A DNA stretch of 64,000 nt from Saccharomyces mikatae IFO 1815 (GCF_947241705.1 NC_079262.1:248001-312000); one strand, 5' to 3'. Numbered from the stretch's first letter, positions 1-11,465 are shown. Numbers and translations: made by a program. The notes: a model not told the origin generated them from the sequence alone.

Positions 1-130
1 CTTGCCAGAATTCATCAGCCTGAAAGAAGGTTCTCGTAAAAACTGCGTTCAAAACTCTAAAAGTTAGAAAAACCCAAAATATTTGCGTCCGTTTTGCTAT
101 AGGCTTCGAACATTCAATTTGCTGGACCAT
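1..130 (-). CDS. GPI10: GPI10 5' end, GPI mannosyltransferase III (partial)
   Basis: The first 43 codons of a gene that runs off the left edge on the minus strand. Reading from the ATG at 130, the protein starts MVQQIECSKPIAKRT, passes through a hydrophobic stretch rich in Phe, Val and Leu, and reaches FFQADEFWQ at the edge. That Asp-Glu-Phe-Trp-Gln signature next to the first membrane segment is typical of GT22 dolichol-phosphate-mannose transferases (PIG-B/Gpi10, Alg9 and Alg12 type). Gpi10 adds the third mannose to the GPI anchor core in the ER membrane. An in-frame TAA lies two codons before the ATG, so the start is fixed. The divergent position next to HUL5 matches YGL142C. The family more often has Pro where this copy has Ala (QADEFWQ). 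The name rests on the motif plus synteny. Confidence 0.8.
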   Translation of the reverse strand, partial: MVQQIECSKPIAKRTQIFWVFLTFRVLNAVFTRTFFQADEFWQ

Positions 131-372
131 TCGAAGTTAGAAACTATGTATTTTTATTCAATTTTGCACTGTTTCAGTAGATTTTGCCTTTTTTGTTCGT
201 GGTGGTGGTGGTGTAAATGATTGCTTGAATTTTTAATACCTTAAAAATGCTCGCCGATTTCCGCACTACATCAATCTCACGTACACTATTAAGAAATATT
301 TAGATAAGTTATCACTTAAGTGTTAGAGCGCTGTTATTCACCTTAGTGACGTTTCCAAACTTACAGTCAAGG

Positions 373-3105
373 ATGCTGAACTTTACCGGTCAAACAAGGA
401 GAAGAAATGTCAATTTAGGGAACAGGACTCGAAATACAAAAAAGGACCTACTGGAAAAGGCTAAAAAAGAACGAGAAAGGAGGGCTCAAGATAAGCTTAA
501 AACAGATGCCAGTAAGACTATTCAGAAAAGCATTAGAAAGCACTTTGCTAATGTGGAGCTTTTCAAGAGTACTTTCACAAGTTCACAACTGATTCATATG
601 ATACCAGCTTACGGGGGCAAATTAATCTATTACATCTCTTCCAATGATCTGCAGCAACTACTGAGTATATCTCATGACTTCTTGAGCACCTACCCTAATT
701 CTCTGGGTAATAGACAGCTGTTGAATCTGTTAAAGCTATATCAAGATGATACGCTCGTAATGGAAACCCTAAGCGATCTGAACATGAATTATCCTATTGT
801 TGAGGAATTTTTAGATAGTCTGTCAATTTATATGCGTCTAACTTCTTCCTTAAGTTACTCTGTGGCTTCAAAAATAGCAGATGCTATAGAGGCTTGGGGT
901 GTAATGGGTAGTGATGCCTCCGTAAGTATCTTTTCAATACCGATAGGACCCAATGAAAAACGGCCGTTTGCATTACAGTTTTATTGCCTACTTGCGGAAA
1001 GAAACCTTTTGCCTAGGCATGTCAATAGAGATTTGATATTATGGGAGAACATGGCGAAGACATATTCGCATTGCAGTAAAACCGGCCAACGAAATATCGC
1101 CAAACTACTTATACCCAACTTCAACAATCATATCTCTCCATTGATTTTACCTAGTGATAACAATTATGTACTGGAATTCTACGAAAAGGCTTTCATAGAC
1201 GAAGTCATCTCTGCTACTACAAATCACGTTTCTAATGATGACTATGTTACAAATTTAATGTGGTACATTGCAAGCTCACCCAATCAAAGTTGCAAGAATT
1301 CTGTTCTGATTACTTTACTTTCTAACAAGGACTTTGTGAGACAACTCTCCTGGCAGTTCTTTCACACAGAATTCAATGCCAGCAAGACCGAAGCCCACCC
1401 TCTGTTTTCAGTGTTAGCACAACTTATCGACATGCATCTTTTAATATCGACTGACCGGGAGTTATTAGATCACAATTCTGTGATACCCATTGAAGAATTA
1501 AAGAGATTTACATCCACACTAAAGGATTTTACTTTCCGACAATATTGGGAATTACCTAAAACGGACAGGAACCCTATGTTAAAAGAAGCAGTGCCACTTT
1601 TGAACAAAATTTACGAAAGAGACTCAAGATTACACTTCCTATCCACAGAAGATAATTTAACTTATTGGGAAAACTCTGAAAAACAATTCCTGAATTTAAG
1701 GTTTTACGAAGAACTGCAGGAGTACGAAGATTCATACAGAGAAAACTTAGAACATGCTAATGATGAAGATGATGGGAAGGAGTTGGATCTTGATAAGGAA
1801 AAAAATTTATTGAAGTCTTTATTGTTGAACAAAATGAAGAAGAAAATAAAATCATCATTGCGTTTTCGAAAGTTAGAAATACTTCTTGAATTACCGTTTT
1901 TCATTCCTTTTGAAGAAAGGGTAGATTTATTTTACATGTTCATTGCACTTGACAAGAAAAGATTATCTTTAGACGACCACCACAACTTAATGAATATGTT
2001 TGCTCCTTGGGCCTCGACTGGTATGAAGAAACAATCCGCTATTATCTCTAGAGACAATGTCTTAGAAGATGCTTTCAATGCGTTCAACTCTATAGGAGAA
2101 AGGTTCAAAGCACCATTGGATGTTACTTTCATCAATGAATTCGGTGAGGAAGCCGGTATTGATGGTGGTGGTATCACCAAGGAATTTTTGACTAATGTGT
2201 CTGATGAAGGATTCAAAGATCCAAAGCATGAATTATTCCAGACAAATGATCGTTATGAGTTATATCCTTCTGTTGTTTATGACTCTAAGAAACTGAAGTT
2301 TATATGGTTCCTTGGAAAGGTTGTAGGTAAATGCCTATATGAGCACGTTCTGATAGATGTATCTTTTGCTGATTTTTTTTTGAAAAAATTGTTAAATTGC
2401 TCGAACGGATTCCTTTCTTCTTTTCCTGATCTGGGAAGTTATGACTCAGTTCTGTATAGTAATTTGATCAAATTATTGAATATGACTGTTGATGAAATAA
2501 GGTCTTTGGATTTAACATTTGAAATTGATGAACCTGAAAGTCCTGCGAAAGTGATCGACTTAATTCCGAACGGTTCAAAAACATACGTGACAAAAGATAA
2601 CGTGTTGCTATACATTACTAAAGTAACGGATTACAAATTAAACAAAAGATGTTTCAAACCAGTTTCGGCATTTCATGGGGGCCTCAGTGCCATTATTGCT
2701 CCACATTGGATGGAAATGTTCAATTCAATAGAATTACAAATGTTAATATCGGGTGAAAGAGACAACATTGATCTAGATGATTTGAAGTGTAACACAGAAT
2801 ACGGAGGTTACACAGAAGATGACCAGACTGTTGTAGATTTTTGGGAGGTTTTGAACGAGTTTAAGTACGAGGATAAACTAAATTTCTTAAAATTTGTCAC
2901 CTCCGTTCCACAGGCCCCGTTACAAGGCTTCAAGGCATTAGATCCTAAATTCGGTGTAAGAAATGCTGGAACGGAAAAATACAGGTTGCCTACGGCATCT
3001 ACTTGCGTTAATTTATTAAAGCTTCCTGATTATAGAAACAAAAGAATTTTGAGAGAGAAGCTATTGTATGCAATAAATTCAGGCGCCAGGTTTGACTTAT
3101 CATGA
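373..3105 (+). CDS. HUL5: HECT-domain ubiquitin ligase Hul5
   Basis: E3/E4 ubiquitin ligase that extends polyubiquitin chains on proteasome-bound and misfolded proteins, acting at the 26S proteasome and in the cytosol during heat stress. The frame is open from a GTG at 346, but the first ATG is at 373 and gives 910 residues (MLNFTGQTRRRNVN), the length I know for Hul5. A basic N-terminus with an IQ-like stretch (TIQKSIRKHF) is followed by a helical body and a C-terminal HECT domain of roughly the last 330 residues. The HECT signature EAGIDGGGITKEFL is present. The catalytic cysteine sits in LPTASTCVNLL and counts to residue 878, the known active-site Cys. It is transcribed away from GPI10 and converges on YGL140C. 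Confidence 0.96.
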   Translation: MLNFTGQTRRRNVNLGNRTRNTKKDLLEKAKKERERRAQDKLKTDASKTIQKSIRKHFANVELFKSTFTSSQLIHMIPAYGGKLIYYISSNDLQQLLSISHDFLSTYPNSLGNRQLLNLLKLYQDDTLVMETLSDLNMNYPIVEEFLDSLSIYMRLTSSLSYSVASKIADAIEAWGVMGSDASVSIFSIPIGPNEKRPFALQFYCLLAERNLLPRHVNRDLILWENMAKTYSHCSKTGQRNIAKLLIPNFNNHISPLILPSDNNYVLEFYEKAFIDEVISATTNHVSNDDYVTNLMWYIASSPNQSCKNSVLITLLSNKDFVRQLSWQFFHTEFNASKTEAHPLFSVLAQLIDMHLLISTDRELLDHNSVIPIEELKRFTSTLKDFTFRQYWELPKTDRNPMLKEAVPLLNKIYERDSRLHFLSTEDNLTYWENSEKQFLNLRFYEELQEYEDSYRENLEHANDEDDGKELDLDKEKNLLKSLLLNKMKKKIKSSLRFRKLEILLELPFFIPFEERVDLFYMFIALDKKRLSLDDHHNLMNMFAPWASTGMKKQSAIISRDNVLEDAFNAFNSIGERFKAPLDVTFINEFGEEAGIDGGGITKEFLTNVSDEGFKDPKHELFQTNDRYELYPSVVYDSKKLKFIWFLGKVVGKCLYEHVLIDVSFADFFLKKLLNCSNGFLSSFPDLGSYDSVLYSNLIKLLNMTVDEIRSLDLTFEIDEPESPAKVIDLIPNGSKTYVTKDNVLLYITKVTDYKLNKRCFKPVSAFHGGLSAIIAPHWMEMFNSIELQMLISGERDNIDLDDLKCNTEYGGYTEDDQTVVDFWEVLNEFKYEDKLNFLKFVTSVPQAPLQGFKALDPKFGVRNAGTEKYRLPTASTCVNLLKLPDYRNKRILREKLLYAINSGARFDLS

Positions 3106-3342
3106 CTTTTAGATATTGAAGAGAAGTAGTTAGCTCATAGGTATATCTTTATATTTATATACACAATAGAAAAGGAAATTATACGCTTAAATGCGGAAAT
3201 GATTTTAAGTTTTTGTTTTTCACATAATGATTTCAGTTACAATCTTTATTATTTGGACTTCAATTTACGATCCATGTGAAAAAAATACATTGTTCTGTGG
3301 CATTTTGAACCGAAAATATTACTCATTGAGAGTTTTGAAAGT

Positions 3343-6300
3343 TCAGTCCTTCTTTTCCTTCATGTGACTTAGCACCATCTTCAACGCTAATGGCAAATCA
3401 TCATCGGAACTCTCATCATCATTTAGATAAGTGGGATCTGCATTACCAAGAGTACTATGTCTGCTCAAGCTAGACAATTGACCAGAAGTAGAGGCTATGG
3501 AAAATGCTCTATTTCTAAACGTCTTTGGCAAACCATCGGAGTTTTGACCTGCTTTATGGGAAGCTATTCGCGATAGATTCAAAACTGCTGGATTATCATT
3601 CTCTTGATATGCCACGGGATATTCAGGTTCATAACTTCTTGTAGAATCAGGAGATATTTGAGATTCGTTAGAATTTGAACTCTGCAAGCTCTCATTTCGT
3701 TCCGAAATTACAGAAGTACCATCGAATGGAGTTGGATTGCGCCGTGTATTCTTGGCGTTACTTTTTCCATTGATGAAATCATCAAAACCTGTAACTGCCT
3801 CTGCAGCCCAATCCTCATAAAGTGGACGCGACAAGAACCCATATTTGAACTCATTTACACCAACCAAAATTTTTGTCAAGTTTAACAGCTCTTCAATATA
3901 TTCAATTATTTCTTCCGATGCAGCACTAGATGCGTTCCAACTTAAAAATTTCTCCTTCAAAATGTATTCGTGAGGACTAGTCGTTTTGTTGAGCTGCCCT
4001 CTCCTATTCATTTTCATCACTAAACCTTCGTTATCATCGTCATTTTCATCATCGTCAATATAACCTCCCTTATTTAGCTTTCTTACATTATCACTTAAAT
4101 TTAGAATTTGTCCCGGATATTTTATTCGCAATGTTTGACGCACTTTATTGATCAATCTTCTATGGGCAATCCTTGCACTGGGTAAAAATTGGGGCAATGG
4201 GGTCTTATTTATGAATGCTTCTTGAAGTGCCCTCATCAAGCAAGAAATACTTCCCACCATTTGGCGTCGGTACGGGTATACGACGCTGTTAAACTCTTCA
4301 ATAACAGCACTTCCGTTTTGCTTTCGCAGCAAAGATATCGTATCTATCCTCTCTATGATTTGCTTCTGAATAAATATAACTTGAGTGAACACATTTTCCA
4401 ACTCAGTATATTCGCCCTTTAATCTCGGTTCCTGTCTAGTTAATCCTTTATAAGCAGCAGCACGGGCCAACGCTTCTTTAGCACTTTTTGATATCTTTTC
4501 GATTTTTGCATATTTCTCTTCGCTCATACTGTTTGCGACTTGTTCTCCCTCTAGTCCAGTGGCATAGAGAAGTTCCATTTCAGATATACAGCCACAAACA
4601 AAAGAAATTTCTTCGTTTAATTGCTCCCTTGCCTTCAACGGAAAGAAAAAAACTTGAACTATCAATGCTACTCCTCCACCATAACCGACAGCCAAACATC
4701 TCTTGGCAAAACTGGTCAGAATGTCATCCTTGGAGGGAAGTATCGCTGCAAGCATGACAATATAAATACTAATAATTTCAATGATTGCAGCCTTCACATA
4801 GGGTGTACCTAGCAAATAGTAAAACCCAGGAATAGCTCCAAAAACTGTAATTACTGTTTCCAAATATGGATTAGTTTGATGGACCGCAGCAACATATGAA
4901 AGATAACCCCAAGCCGCTCCGAAGATAACCCCTACAGCACGCAAAAAGAAAACCCAGAAGGTCCCTCCTACAGAGGGTTCCAAACATAGTATACACACGA
5001 AACCAATCCAGGTACCACGATAATCTATGTACCACTGCCTTGTTTTTGGAATAAACATAGGAAAAGAAGCCAGCATTAACGCAATTGCTACCTGAAACCC
5101 GAATCTAAAATGGGGATGCGACACTTCACAAAACTTATCAATTGAAATCAGGATGGACATAAATGAAAACATACTTTTCCTCTTGGATGGTTTACTAGTA
5201 CCAAATGTGGTTGTTTTTGTCAAGGACAATGGTGAGGAAGATGTATCAGACGTAGAGGAGAAGTTGCCTTTGGGTTCACTTGTTATTGGCAGATCCAACG
5301 ATGTGTCATCTTTTGCAAGGTTTTTATTTGATGAAACTTTTTGAGACAAAAGTTCATTCTCTTCATAATCCGGTCTTCTGATAACTGTGTCATGAGCAAA
5401 CCCATTGGTCGTACCATTGAAAGTGCCCTTCAATGTATCATTTTCAGTCACTGAGTTCCTATCACCTTTTAGCCAGATAGAAAATGTCTCATAGTTCGTT
5501 AATACTAAGAACCAAAGCCTCTTGCCTCTCAACCAGCCTTTCTTCTCTTGTATCTGACGTTTCACAAGAATGTCTTTGACGGATTCCATAATAATCAAAG
5601 TTGAATCAGCGGTCTGTCTGAAGTTCAATAAAAAGCTGGATAACAAAAACATCTCATCGCTGGGACTCATAATATCAATATCAAATCCTAACATTTCTGA
5701 CTTGAACTTTGCTTTACACTCCTCTAATGCGTATTTCAGATCATTTATCTTATTCTGGATGTCAACATCATTGGGCAAGTTATTGGCATTGTTATTGAAT
5801 GTGGGAAAATTACCATCTTTAAACATTGAGCAAGAGTGGACCCTCGAGACATTAACATCAAACGCGTGAGCAAGTACCAATTTCGCCATATACATGCATT
5901 CACTCATTGTTCGATGTAAACTATAAATTACTGGATGCAGCTTATCGATAACCTTTAACAATTTTTCAGCATTTGCAAAGCTGATTTCTTTATTCTTCGG
6001 CAGCGTTAAGGCCGCAACATCGTCGGGCTTTAATTTATTATCATTTCTTGCTAGTAATATAAATTCCAGTTGACATGTATTAACTAGCCCATTAATGTAG
6101 ACCGTTAGATTTTCCAATGTGGAAATAATTGGTTTCAACTTAGTAGGTGATACATAGGCGTAGGTAAACTCATAAATGCACTCGTGAAGAACCACTCGAC
6201 AGTTACTGACTTTTGAAGAAATTAAAGACTTCATCTTTAACAGCTTACCTAACGAAACGGGGTCTCTACTGTACAGCTGACTACTATTGTGCGGATCCAC

Positions 6301-6996
6301 TGCAATGAAAAAATTTATCGAGTAATCTATGGATTTATGAAGCTCATTCATAGCATCAATAGTTGTATTACCCAAATATGTAGTCCCCCATTCAGGGAAC
6401 AATACAAGATTCCAAAAAATTGACATCGCAATACCTAGGTAGAAGGGTGTGCTGTAAGCTTTAGCAATAGTACCTGCTGTTTCGTTCAATGGATCCATAA
6501 ATGCGAAATGAACCACGACGAAAAGTGGGAAAACAATACCGAAATAGTAATGGGACACAGATCTCATCCAGCCATGAAAAAAAAGCATAATCACTTCGAA
6601 AACAGCCAAAATCGCTAATCCTGCTTCATATCTTTTATAGTGCAATACATGCTGCTGTGCCTCTGTTAGCTCATGCCAAGAACTGCCTAGACATCGTTGG
6701 GCAAGAAACCTACCGAAGATTGCATAAGCTAGTCCGAATATTAATCCTGTTATGCAATAAATAGCACCATGAATGGTACCTCCCACCCTTCTTCCAGGGT
6801 GAACGATCACAGAAATCATTGGCAACATCGCAGGAGCTGCTCCCAAATGCGCTGTTATCTTGGGAATCAAGCAAAATATGAAAGCGACTGTAGAATTAAC
6901 GGTCGATTTACATATTCTCTTTGCGAGGATGCTGTCACAGGGAAAGTAATAAAGCCATAACTTCTGAAATCTAGTCAACTTAGACTTAAGCGACAT
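3343..6996 (-). CDS. Large multi-pass membrane protein, Bre4-like (YGL140C)
   Basis: A 1217-residue protein if started at the ATG at 6996 ([14 protein letters not shown]). The open frame reaches two codons further to a TTG. Two clusters of hydrophobic segments are visible. The first is near the N-terminus ([33 protein letters not shown] and following segments). The second lies after about residue 640 ([24 protein letters not shown] and following). Between and after them are long hydrophilic regions, with an acidic [11 protein letters not shown] tract near residue 1000. This double architecture is that of the aromatic-acid-exporter/FUSC-like superfamily, and the family relative I know is yeast Bre4. 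Its substrate is unknown. It shares a 686-bp divergent promoter with FLC3. Synteny identifies it as YGL140C. No function should be assumed beyond a likely transporter. Confidence 0.85.
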   Translation of the reverse strand: MSLKSKLTRFQKLWLYYFPCDSILAKRICKSTVNSTVAFIFCLIPKITAHLGAAPAMLPMISVIVHPGRRVGGTIHGAIYCITGLIFGLAYAIFGRFLAQRCLGSSWHELTEAQQHVLHYKRYEAGLAILAVFEVIMLFFHGWMRSVSHYYFGIVFPLFVVVHFAFMDPLNETAGTIAKAYSTPFYLGIAMSIFWNLVLFPEWGTTYLGNTTIDAMNELHKSIDYSINFFIAVDPHNSSQLYSRDPVSLGKLLKMKSLISSKVSNCRVVLHECIYEFTYAYVSPTKLKPIISTLENLTVYINGLVNTCQLEFILLARNDNKLKPDDVAALTLPKNKEISFANAEKLLKVIDKLHPVIYSLHRTMSECMYMAKLVLAHAFDVNVSRVHSCSMFKDGNFPTFNNNANNLPNDVDIQNKINDLKYALEECKAKFKSEMLGFDIDIMSPSDEMFLLSSFLLNFRQTADSTLIIMESVKDILVKRQIQEKKGWLRGKRLWFLVLTNYETFSIWLKGDRNSVTENDTLKGTFNGTTNGFAHDTVIRRPDYEENELLSQKVSSNKNLAKDDTSLDLPITSEPKGNFSSTSDTSSSPLSLTKTTTFGTSKPSKRKSMFSFMSILISIDKFCEVSHPHFRFGFQVAIALMLASFPMFIPKTRQWYIDYRGTWIGFVCILCLEPSVGGTFWVFFLRAVGVIFGAAWGYLSYVAAVHQTNPYLETVITVFGAIPGFYYLLGTPYVKAAIIEIISIYIVMLAAILPSKDDILTSFAKRCLAVGYGGGVALIVQVFFFPLKAREQLNEEISFVCGCISEMELLYATGLEGEQVANSMSEEKYAKIEKISKSAKEALARAAAYKGLTRQEPRLKGEYTELENVFTQVIFIQKQIIERIDTISLLRKQNGSAVIEEFNSVVYPYRRQMVGSISCLMRALQEAFINKTPLPQFLPSARIAHRRLINKVRQTLRIKYPGQILNLSDNVRKLNKGGYIDDDENDDDNEGLVMKMNRRGQLNKTTSPHEYILKEKFLSWNASSAASEEIIEYIEELLNLTKILVGVNEFKYGFLSRPLYEDWAAEAVTGFDDFINGKSNAKNTRRNPTPFDGTSVISERNESLQSSNSNESQISPDSTRSYEPEYPVAYQENDNPAVLNLSRIASHKAGQNSDGLPKTFRNRAFSIASTSGQLSSLSRHSTLGNADPTYLNDDESSDDDLPLALKMVLSHMKEKKD

Positions 6997-7682
6997 GGGC
7001 AAATAATGAAGTCAAGCAATTGATGCGATGAATAAGGAAGACTTTCGCTTTGAAATAAGTGTCTTCTAACTCCAGGATGTAAAGGAATAAAATAAAAATA
7101 GCACACGGTCTAGAGTTGTTCAACAACCGTAATTATAAATTCTTCAAGAGCCGCTGTTAGCAGATATGAAGATCGATACAGAGTTTCTCTTCTCTTAATA
7201 GTTCATGTTGGTAGTTTTTATCGCCATCAGCCTTTTGAAGATTTATTTATGTTATATACAGGGTAATGGCTGCTTTTTTTTCTTAGTAGTGGCCCATCGC
7301 TTTAATTTTGAATAGTTGATTCCTTTGACTGCTGACTGCGAAAAGGTGATATTTATTAGGTTTGTACATTCAAGACACTATTGTAAATCCTGCTAGTGTC
7401 GTACCATCCTGCCGGCTTACGAAACGATAAATTTTGTCCAATAACATTGTGTTATATCCGTTTTTCTCCAGAAGATCAACACTAAAAAACAGCAAAACAA
7501 TTGAAGACGTCATTCGTTATAGAGTGCCAATCAACATTGGTAGGTGCTATAGAACCCTTTCGCATAATTTAGCTTAACAAAGCCTTTCTATTTCCTGTGC
7601 AGGCCATAAATAGAAAAATTCAAAAACAACAAAAGCAACAATAATAAACGGTAGAAACTTGGAAAAAATACCCTTCACCATT
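6997..7682. other. Divergent intergenic region YGL140C / FLC3
   Basis: This 686-bp spacer holds the 5' flanks of two genes pointing away from each other. It is AT-rich, with two TGACT motifs close together near 7328-7338 (half sites of the Gcn4 type, not a full palindrome) and a long A-rich leader just before the FLC3 ATG. I see no tRNA, repeat or ORF with gene-like composition. Confidence 0.5.
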
Positions 7683-10091
7683 ATGAAATTTTTACAAGCT
7701 TACAAATCATTTTCATTGATTGGACTTATAATATCGCTAACCAGTAAAATAAGTTTTGCAGAAGCAAAAAGAAAACTGGTGGCGACATCATTAGTCACTT
7801 GTATGGAAAACTCTCAGCTATCAGCAAACAGCTTCGACGTCGTCTTTAATCCAGATGACAGATCTCTACATTATGATCTTGATATGTCCACTCAGATTGA
7901 TTCGTATATCTATGCTGATATTGACGTTTACGCATATGGTTTCAAGATCATTACCAAAAACGTCGATCTTTGCGAAATTAACTGGAAGCAATTTTGCCCT
8001 GTTCATCCAGGTAATATCCAGATCAACTCCATCGAATACATCTCTAGCGAGTACGTAGACGAAATTCCTGGTATTGCGTACCAAGTCCCAGATATTGATG
8101 CATATGCTAAGGTAAAGATTACTAACAATGTAAGTGAGTACCTAGCATGCATTCAAATATACTTTTCCAATGGTAAGACCGTTTCTCAGATTGGCGTAAA
8201 ATGGGCAACAGCGGTAGTGGCAGGTATTGGTCTTTTGTTGTCTGCAATCTTATCCACTTTTGGTAACTCTACCGCTGCCTCACATATTTCTGCCAATACA
8301 ATGTCACTTTTCCTATATTTTCAATCGGTTGTCGTTGTCGCTATGCAGCATGTTCATCGAGTCCCACCTATTGCTGCGGCCTGGGCAGAAAATTTGGTCT
8401 GGTCAATGGGGTTAATTAAGATCTCCTTTATGCAAAGGATTTTCCGTTGGTATGTCCAATCCACTGGTGGTACACCTAGTCTGTATTTGACTTCAACTTC
8501 TATGTCTGTTTTAGCTCAAAGAAGTTGGGAATACTTGATGGAATTTTCGTTAATGAAAAGAGCTACCAATGTTTTATATGGTAATGCAAATACATTAATT
8601 TTTAGAGGAATAAAAAGGCTAGGTTATAGAATGGGAATTGAAAATACGTCCATCGTTTGTACCGGTTTCACTTTCTTCGTTTTATGTGGATATGTACTTG
8701 CTGGATTCATCATAGTGGTGAAATGCTGCGTGGAGTTAGCGATAAGACTAGGATGGATTCAGAAAACAAAGTTCTGGGAATTCAGGAAACAATGGAAAAC
8801 AATCTTGAAAGGAGCTCTTTTAAGATATATCTACATCGGTTTTGTTCAGTTAACAATTCTGAGTTTCTGGGAATTCACTGAGAGAGATTCTGCTGCTGTA
8901 ATTGTCATCGCATGCTTATTTATTCTTTTATCTTGTGGGTTGATGATGTGGGCTGCATGGAGGACTGTTTTTTTTGCAAGAAGATCCATTGAAATGTACA
9001 ACAACCCTGCTGCCCTATTGTATGGTGATGATTATGTTTTACACAAATACGGGTTCTTCTATACAATGTTCAACGCCAATCATTACTGGTGGAACATTGT
9101 TCTTTTATCCTACATTTTTGTAAAATCATTATTAGTTGGATTTGCTCAAGCTTCTGGTCAAACACAAGTCCTTTTCATGTTTATATTAGATTTGTTTTAT
9201 TTCGTTTCCATCATCTACTATAAACCCTACCTGGACCGTCCAACAAATATAATGAACATTTTAATTGCCACCGTCACTGTTGTTAATTCATTCCTTTTCA
9301 TGTTTTTTTCAGACTTGTTTAACCAAAGCTACAAAGTGGCTGCCATTATGGGATGGATCTTTTTCATCATGAATGCTGCATTCTCGTTTATTTTATTATT
9401 GATGATATTGGCATTCACAGGTATGATGCTTTTCTCAAAGAATCCCGATCTAAGGTTTAAGCCTGCAAAGGACGATAGAAATTCTTTCCAAAGGAACACC
9501 TCAAAACCAGAAGGTACTGTCAATAAATCTGTAGCAAATGAGTTGCTAGCATTGGGTAAAGTGGCGAAAGACCATAACGATTATCCGGATTCCGAATCAA
9601 ATAATACTGGACTGAATGAAGAACTAAAACAACCACATGATGAAACTACTCCCACAACTGTTACATTAAGCGATGACAACAAACCTACATTGTCAGAGAA
9701 AATATTGAGTAAATTTACAAGGCCCAAAAATAGTGATTCGAGCACAGATGCTTTGAGGGATATAACACCCAAACAACAAATATTTCCTCACAACTTAACA
9801 AATCTCTCACGTGAAAATCTATCGACATTGGGCCCCAAACCATATCCAGGACACATGAGGTCACAATCTGATGCACATAATGGACTAATCAACTCCTTTG
9901 AAGAAGAAGATACAAGTTCAACTACCGATCCATTTCACGACTCTACGGAAGGTGACCTTTTAGATTCCTCAAGTTCAGATGGAGGATTTAGGTCGCAAAA
10001 CTTTGTTAGAGATGATAGTATAAATAGTTTGGGAAATAATCAACAACCGCTAAGGAAACCTCCAGGATTTTTTGATGAAGGCTTTATGTGA
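7683..10091 (+). CDS. FLC3: Flc3, TRP-like putative FAD transporter of the ER
   Basis: Member of the fungal FLC family (Flc1-3), linked to FAD import into the ER and to calcium and cell-wall homeostasis, with a fold related to TRP channels. The open frame begins at a TTG at 7659. The first ATG at 7683 gives 802 residues, the expected length. Residues 1 to about 27 look like a cleavable signal peptide (MKFLQAYKSFSLIGLIISLT). A lumenal ML-like domain with paired cysteines follows. From about residue 180 to 590 there are roughly nine hydrophobic helices (for example TAVVAGIGLLLSAIL, YIYIGFVQLTILSFW). The last 200 residues are hydrophilic, rich in Ser, Asp and Asn, and presumably cytosolic. Three paralogs exist in the genus; synteny with YGL139W selects FLC3. 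Confidence 0.94.
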   Translation: MKFLQAYKSFSLIGLIISLTSKISFAEAKRKLVATSLVTCMENSQLSANSFDVVFNPDDRSLHYDLDMSTQIDSYIYADIDVYAYGFKIITKNVDLCEINWKQFCPVHPGNIQINSIEYISSEYVDEIPGIAYQVPDIDAYAKVKITNNVSEYLACIQIYFSNGKTVSQIGVKWATAVVAGIGLLLSAILSTFGNSTAASHISANTMSLFLYFQSVVVVAMQHVHRVPPIAAAWAENLVWSMGLIKISFMQRIFRWYVQSTGGTPSLYLTSTSMSVLAQRSWEYLMEFSLMKRATNVLYGNANTLIFRGIKRLGYRMGIENTSIVCTGFTFFVLCGYVLAGFIIVVKCCVELAIRLGWIQKTKFWEFRKQWKTILKGALLRYIYIGFVQLTILSFWEFTERDSAAVIVIACLFILLSCGLMMWAAWRTVFFARRSIEMYNNPAALLYGDDYVLHKYGFFYTMFNANHYWWNIVLLSYIFVKSLLVGFAQASGQTQVLFMFILDLFYFVSIIYYKPYLDRPTNIMNILIATVTVVNSFLFMFFSDLFNQSYKVAAIMGWIFFIMNAAFSFILLLMILAFTGMMLFSKNPDLRFKPAKDDRNSFQRNTSKPEGTVNKSVANELLALGKVAKDHNDYPDSESNNTGLNEELKQPHDETTPTTVTLSDDNKPTLSEKILSKFTRPKNSDSSTDALRDITPKQQIFPHNLTNLSRENLSTLGPKPYPGHMRSQSDAHNGLINSFEEEDTSSTTDPFHDSTEGDLLDSSSSDGGFRSQNFVRDDSINSLGNNQQPLRKPPGFFDEGFM

Positions 10092-10421
10092 GTCCTATTA
10101 TAAGCAAAAGTTCTGCTTCTATCATAAGTTTCGATCAATAATTTTTCTTTTTTACACCTTTCTTTTAACCCTCTATGTTCTGTTTCTATCCATCGCTGAC
10201 CAAATTATCTCCAATTAAATTCGAGGTACTGTGTACCATTCGCTTATGATAACTTTTTTATGGAAAGCTAATTTCTGTTATCTGTGTTTTATATTGTAGT
10301 ATCCTTCGTTTACCGTATTGTTAGTACCTTCTCATGTAACCAATTAAAAAATACTATTAATAAAAATATTAAAAATAATATATCGTTATTTATTCTCATG
10401 AATGAAAAGATATAGATTGCT
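10092..10421. other. Convergent 3' spacer FLC3 / YGL138C
   Basis: This 330-bp AT-rich spacer lies between two converging genes. It shows TA-rich and T-rich tracts (for example the AATAAAAATATT-like region around 10350-10380) compatible with yeast 3'-end formation on both strands. No other element is visible. Confidence 0.5.
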
Positions 10422-11465
10422 TCAGTTTTTCAAAGGTATTTTTTTTTTTAATGTCTTCGAGATTTTTCTTCTCAAAGATTTCCTTCTTGTCATGTTTGCA
10501 TTTCCACTATTGGAATTCCTATTACGTGCATTTATTGCTTTTATCAGTGCCAAATGAGGCCTTTCAATTTTTTGTCCAATCTTATTTATTGTCTTATCTA
10601 TTTTCTGGTGAAAATCCTTGGAGTTCTTATTATCGATATTATCATATTTTTCCATGGGGTCTATTTTATTCAACCAAGACATTCCTTTGTTCTTAAACTT
10701 CCCCAAAGTTTTATAGGTCTTCCAGAACTCCGACGTCAAAGACCCCTGTTCCCATTCTTCTGGTTTATGATCATCTGGACTAACTAACATCTCATACCTA
10801 GACATAGGAATACTTAGAGTATGTAGATAAGGAATAACTTTTGTAACTTTGCCCTTCATCGTCCAAAATGTCTTATAGTCCCTGATATTATCAGAAATAA
10901 TGGGCGTCAATGGAATAGTTTCAAAATGCTCATCTTTTTGAAAACATGTATTGGAAGAGTTACAAACAAATATGAATCCGACAAATTTATTCGGAAAGTA
11001 AAGGGTTATATTACGTTGCGTATATTTCTGTACTCTTGCGAACTTGAAACATAAAGAACTGTTTTGCGAGATAGTATTATCTTCTTGGGGGGAAATGCAT
11101 AAAGGTTCTTCCCAATTTAAATCTTTCTGAAAAGGGAAAATGTCTCTCCAAATAGGTTCACCGCCTTTGCAAAACGTCACTTTGAGAAAGTTATTGATAT
11201 GGAAGGGAACTATCTGATATTCATATTGTTTTTCAATCACAAAACCCGTATACAAAGTGTTTTGTTTTTTGTATTTTTCATATTCTTCCTTTAAATTATC
11301 CAATTTATTTCCTTTAATGACATTTAAAAAGAGTTCTGTCTGCAATTTTTGATCTTCAAATTTACAAATATCTTTCCCTGGAGTTGAACTTCTTCCCTGA
11401 ACGAAAGTTCTTGTGAACAAGGTATTTGTTAAAATAAGAATGAAAAGTTGCTGAAAAATACGCAT
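10422..11465 (-). CDS. Orphan protein with signal peptide (YGL138C ortholog)
   Basis: A 347-residue protein whose family I do not recognise; it sits at the YGL138C position. It begins MRIFQQLFILILTNTLFTRT, a clear hydrophobic signal sequence ending near residue 24 (FVQG/RSS). A central region follows with six or so cysteines and potential N-glycosylation sequons (NSS, NIT and others), consistent with passage through the secretory pathway. The last 45 residues are strongly basic (NMTRRKSLRRKISKTLKKK), which is unusual for a secreted protein. No transmembrane segment is seen after the signal. It is divergent from SEC27 across a 329-bp promoter with a Reb1 site. No function can be assigned. Conservation of an intact frame in a sibling species argues that it is a real gene. 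Confidence 0.8.
   Translation of the reverse strand: MRIFQQLFILILTNTLFTRTFVQGRSSTPGKDICKFEDQKLQTELFLNVIKGNKLDNLKEEYEKYKKQNTLYTGFVIEKQYEYQIVPFHINNFLKVTFCKGGEPIWRDIFPFQKDLNWEEPLCISPQEDNTISQNSSLCFKFARVQKYTQRNITLYFPNKFVGFIFVCNSSNTCFQKDEHFETIPLTPIISDNIRDYKTFWTMKGKVTKVIPYLHTLSIPMSRYEMLVSPDDHKPEEWEQGSLTSEFWKTYKTLGKFKNKGMSWLNKIDPMEKYDNIDNKNSKDFHQKIDKTINKIGQKIERPHLALIKAINARNRNSNSGNANMTRRKSLRRKISKTLKKKIPLKN

Noticed and set aside
346-372. GTG/TTG extensions of HUL5, YGL140C, FLC3, MRM2, RSM23, PRP43, YGL117W, CDC20 and SNF4
   Set aside because: Nuclear yeast genes start at ATG. In each case the first in-frame ATG gives the family length and a sensible N-terminus, so the extensions were trimmed.
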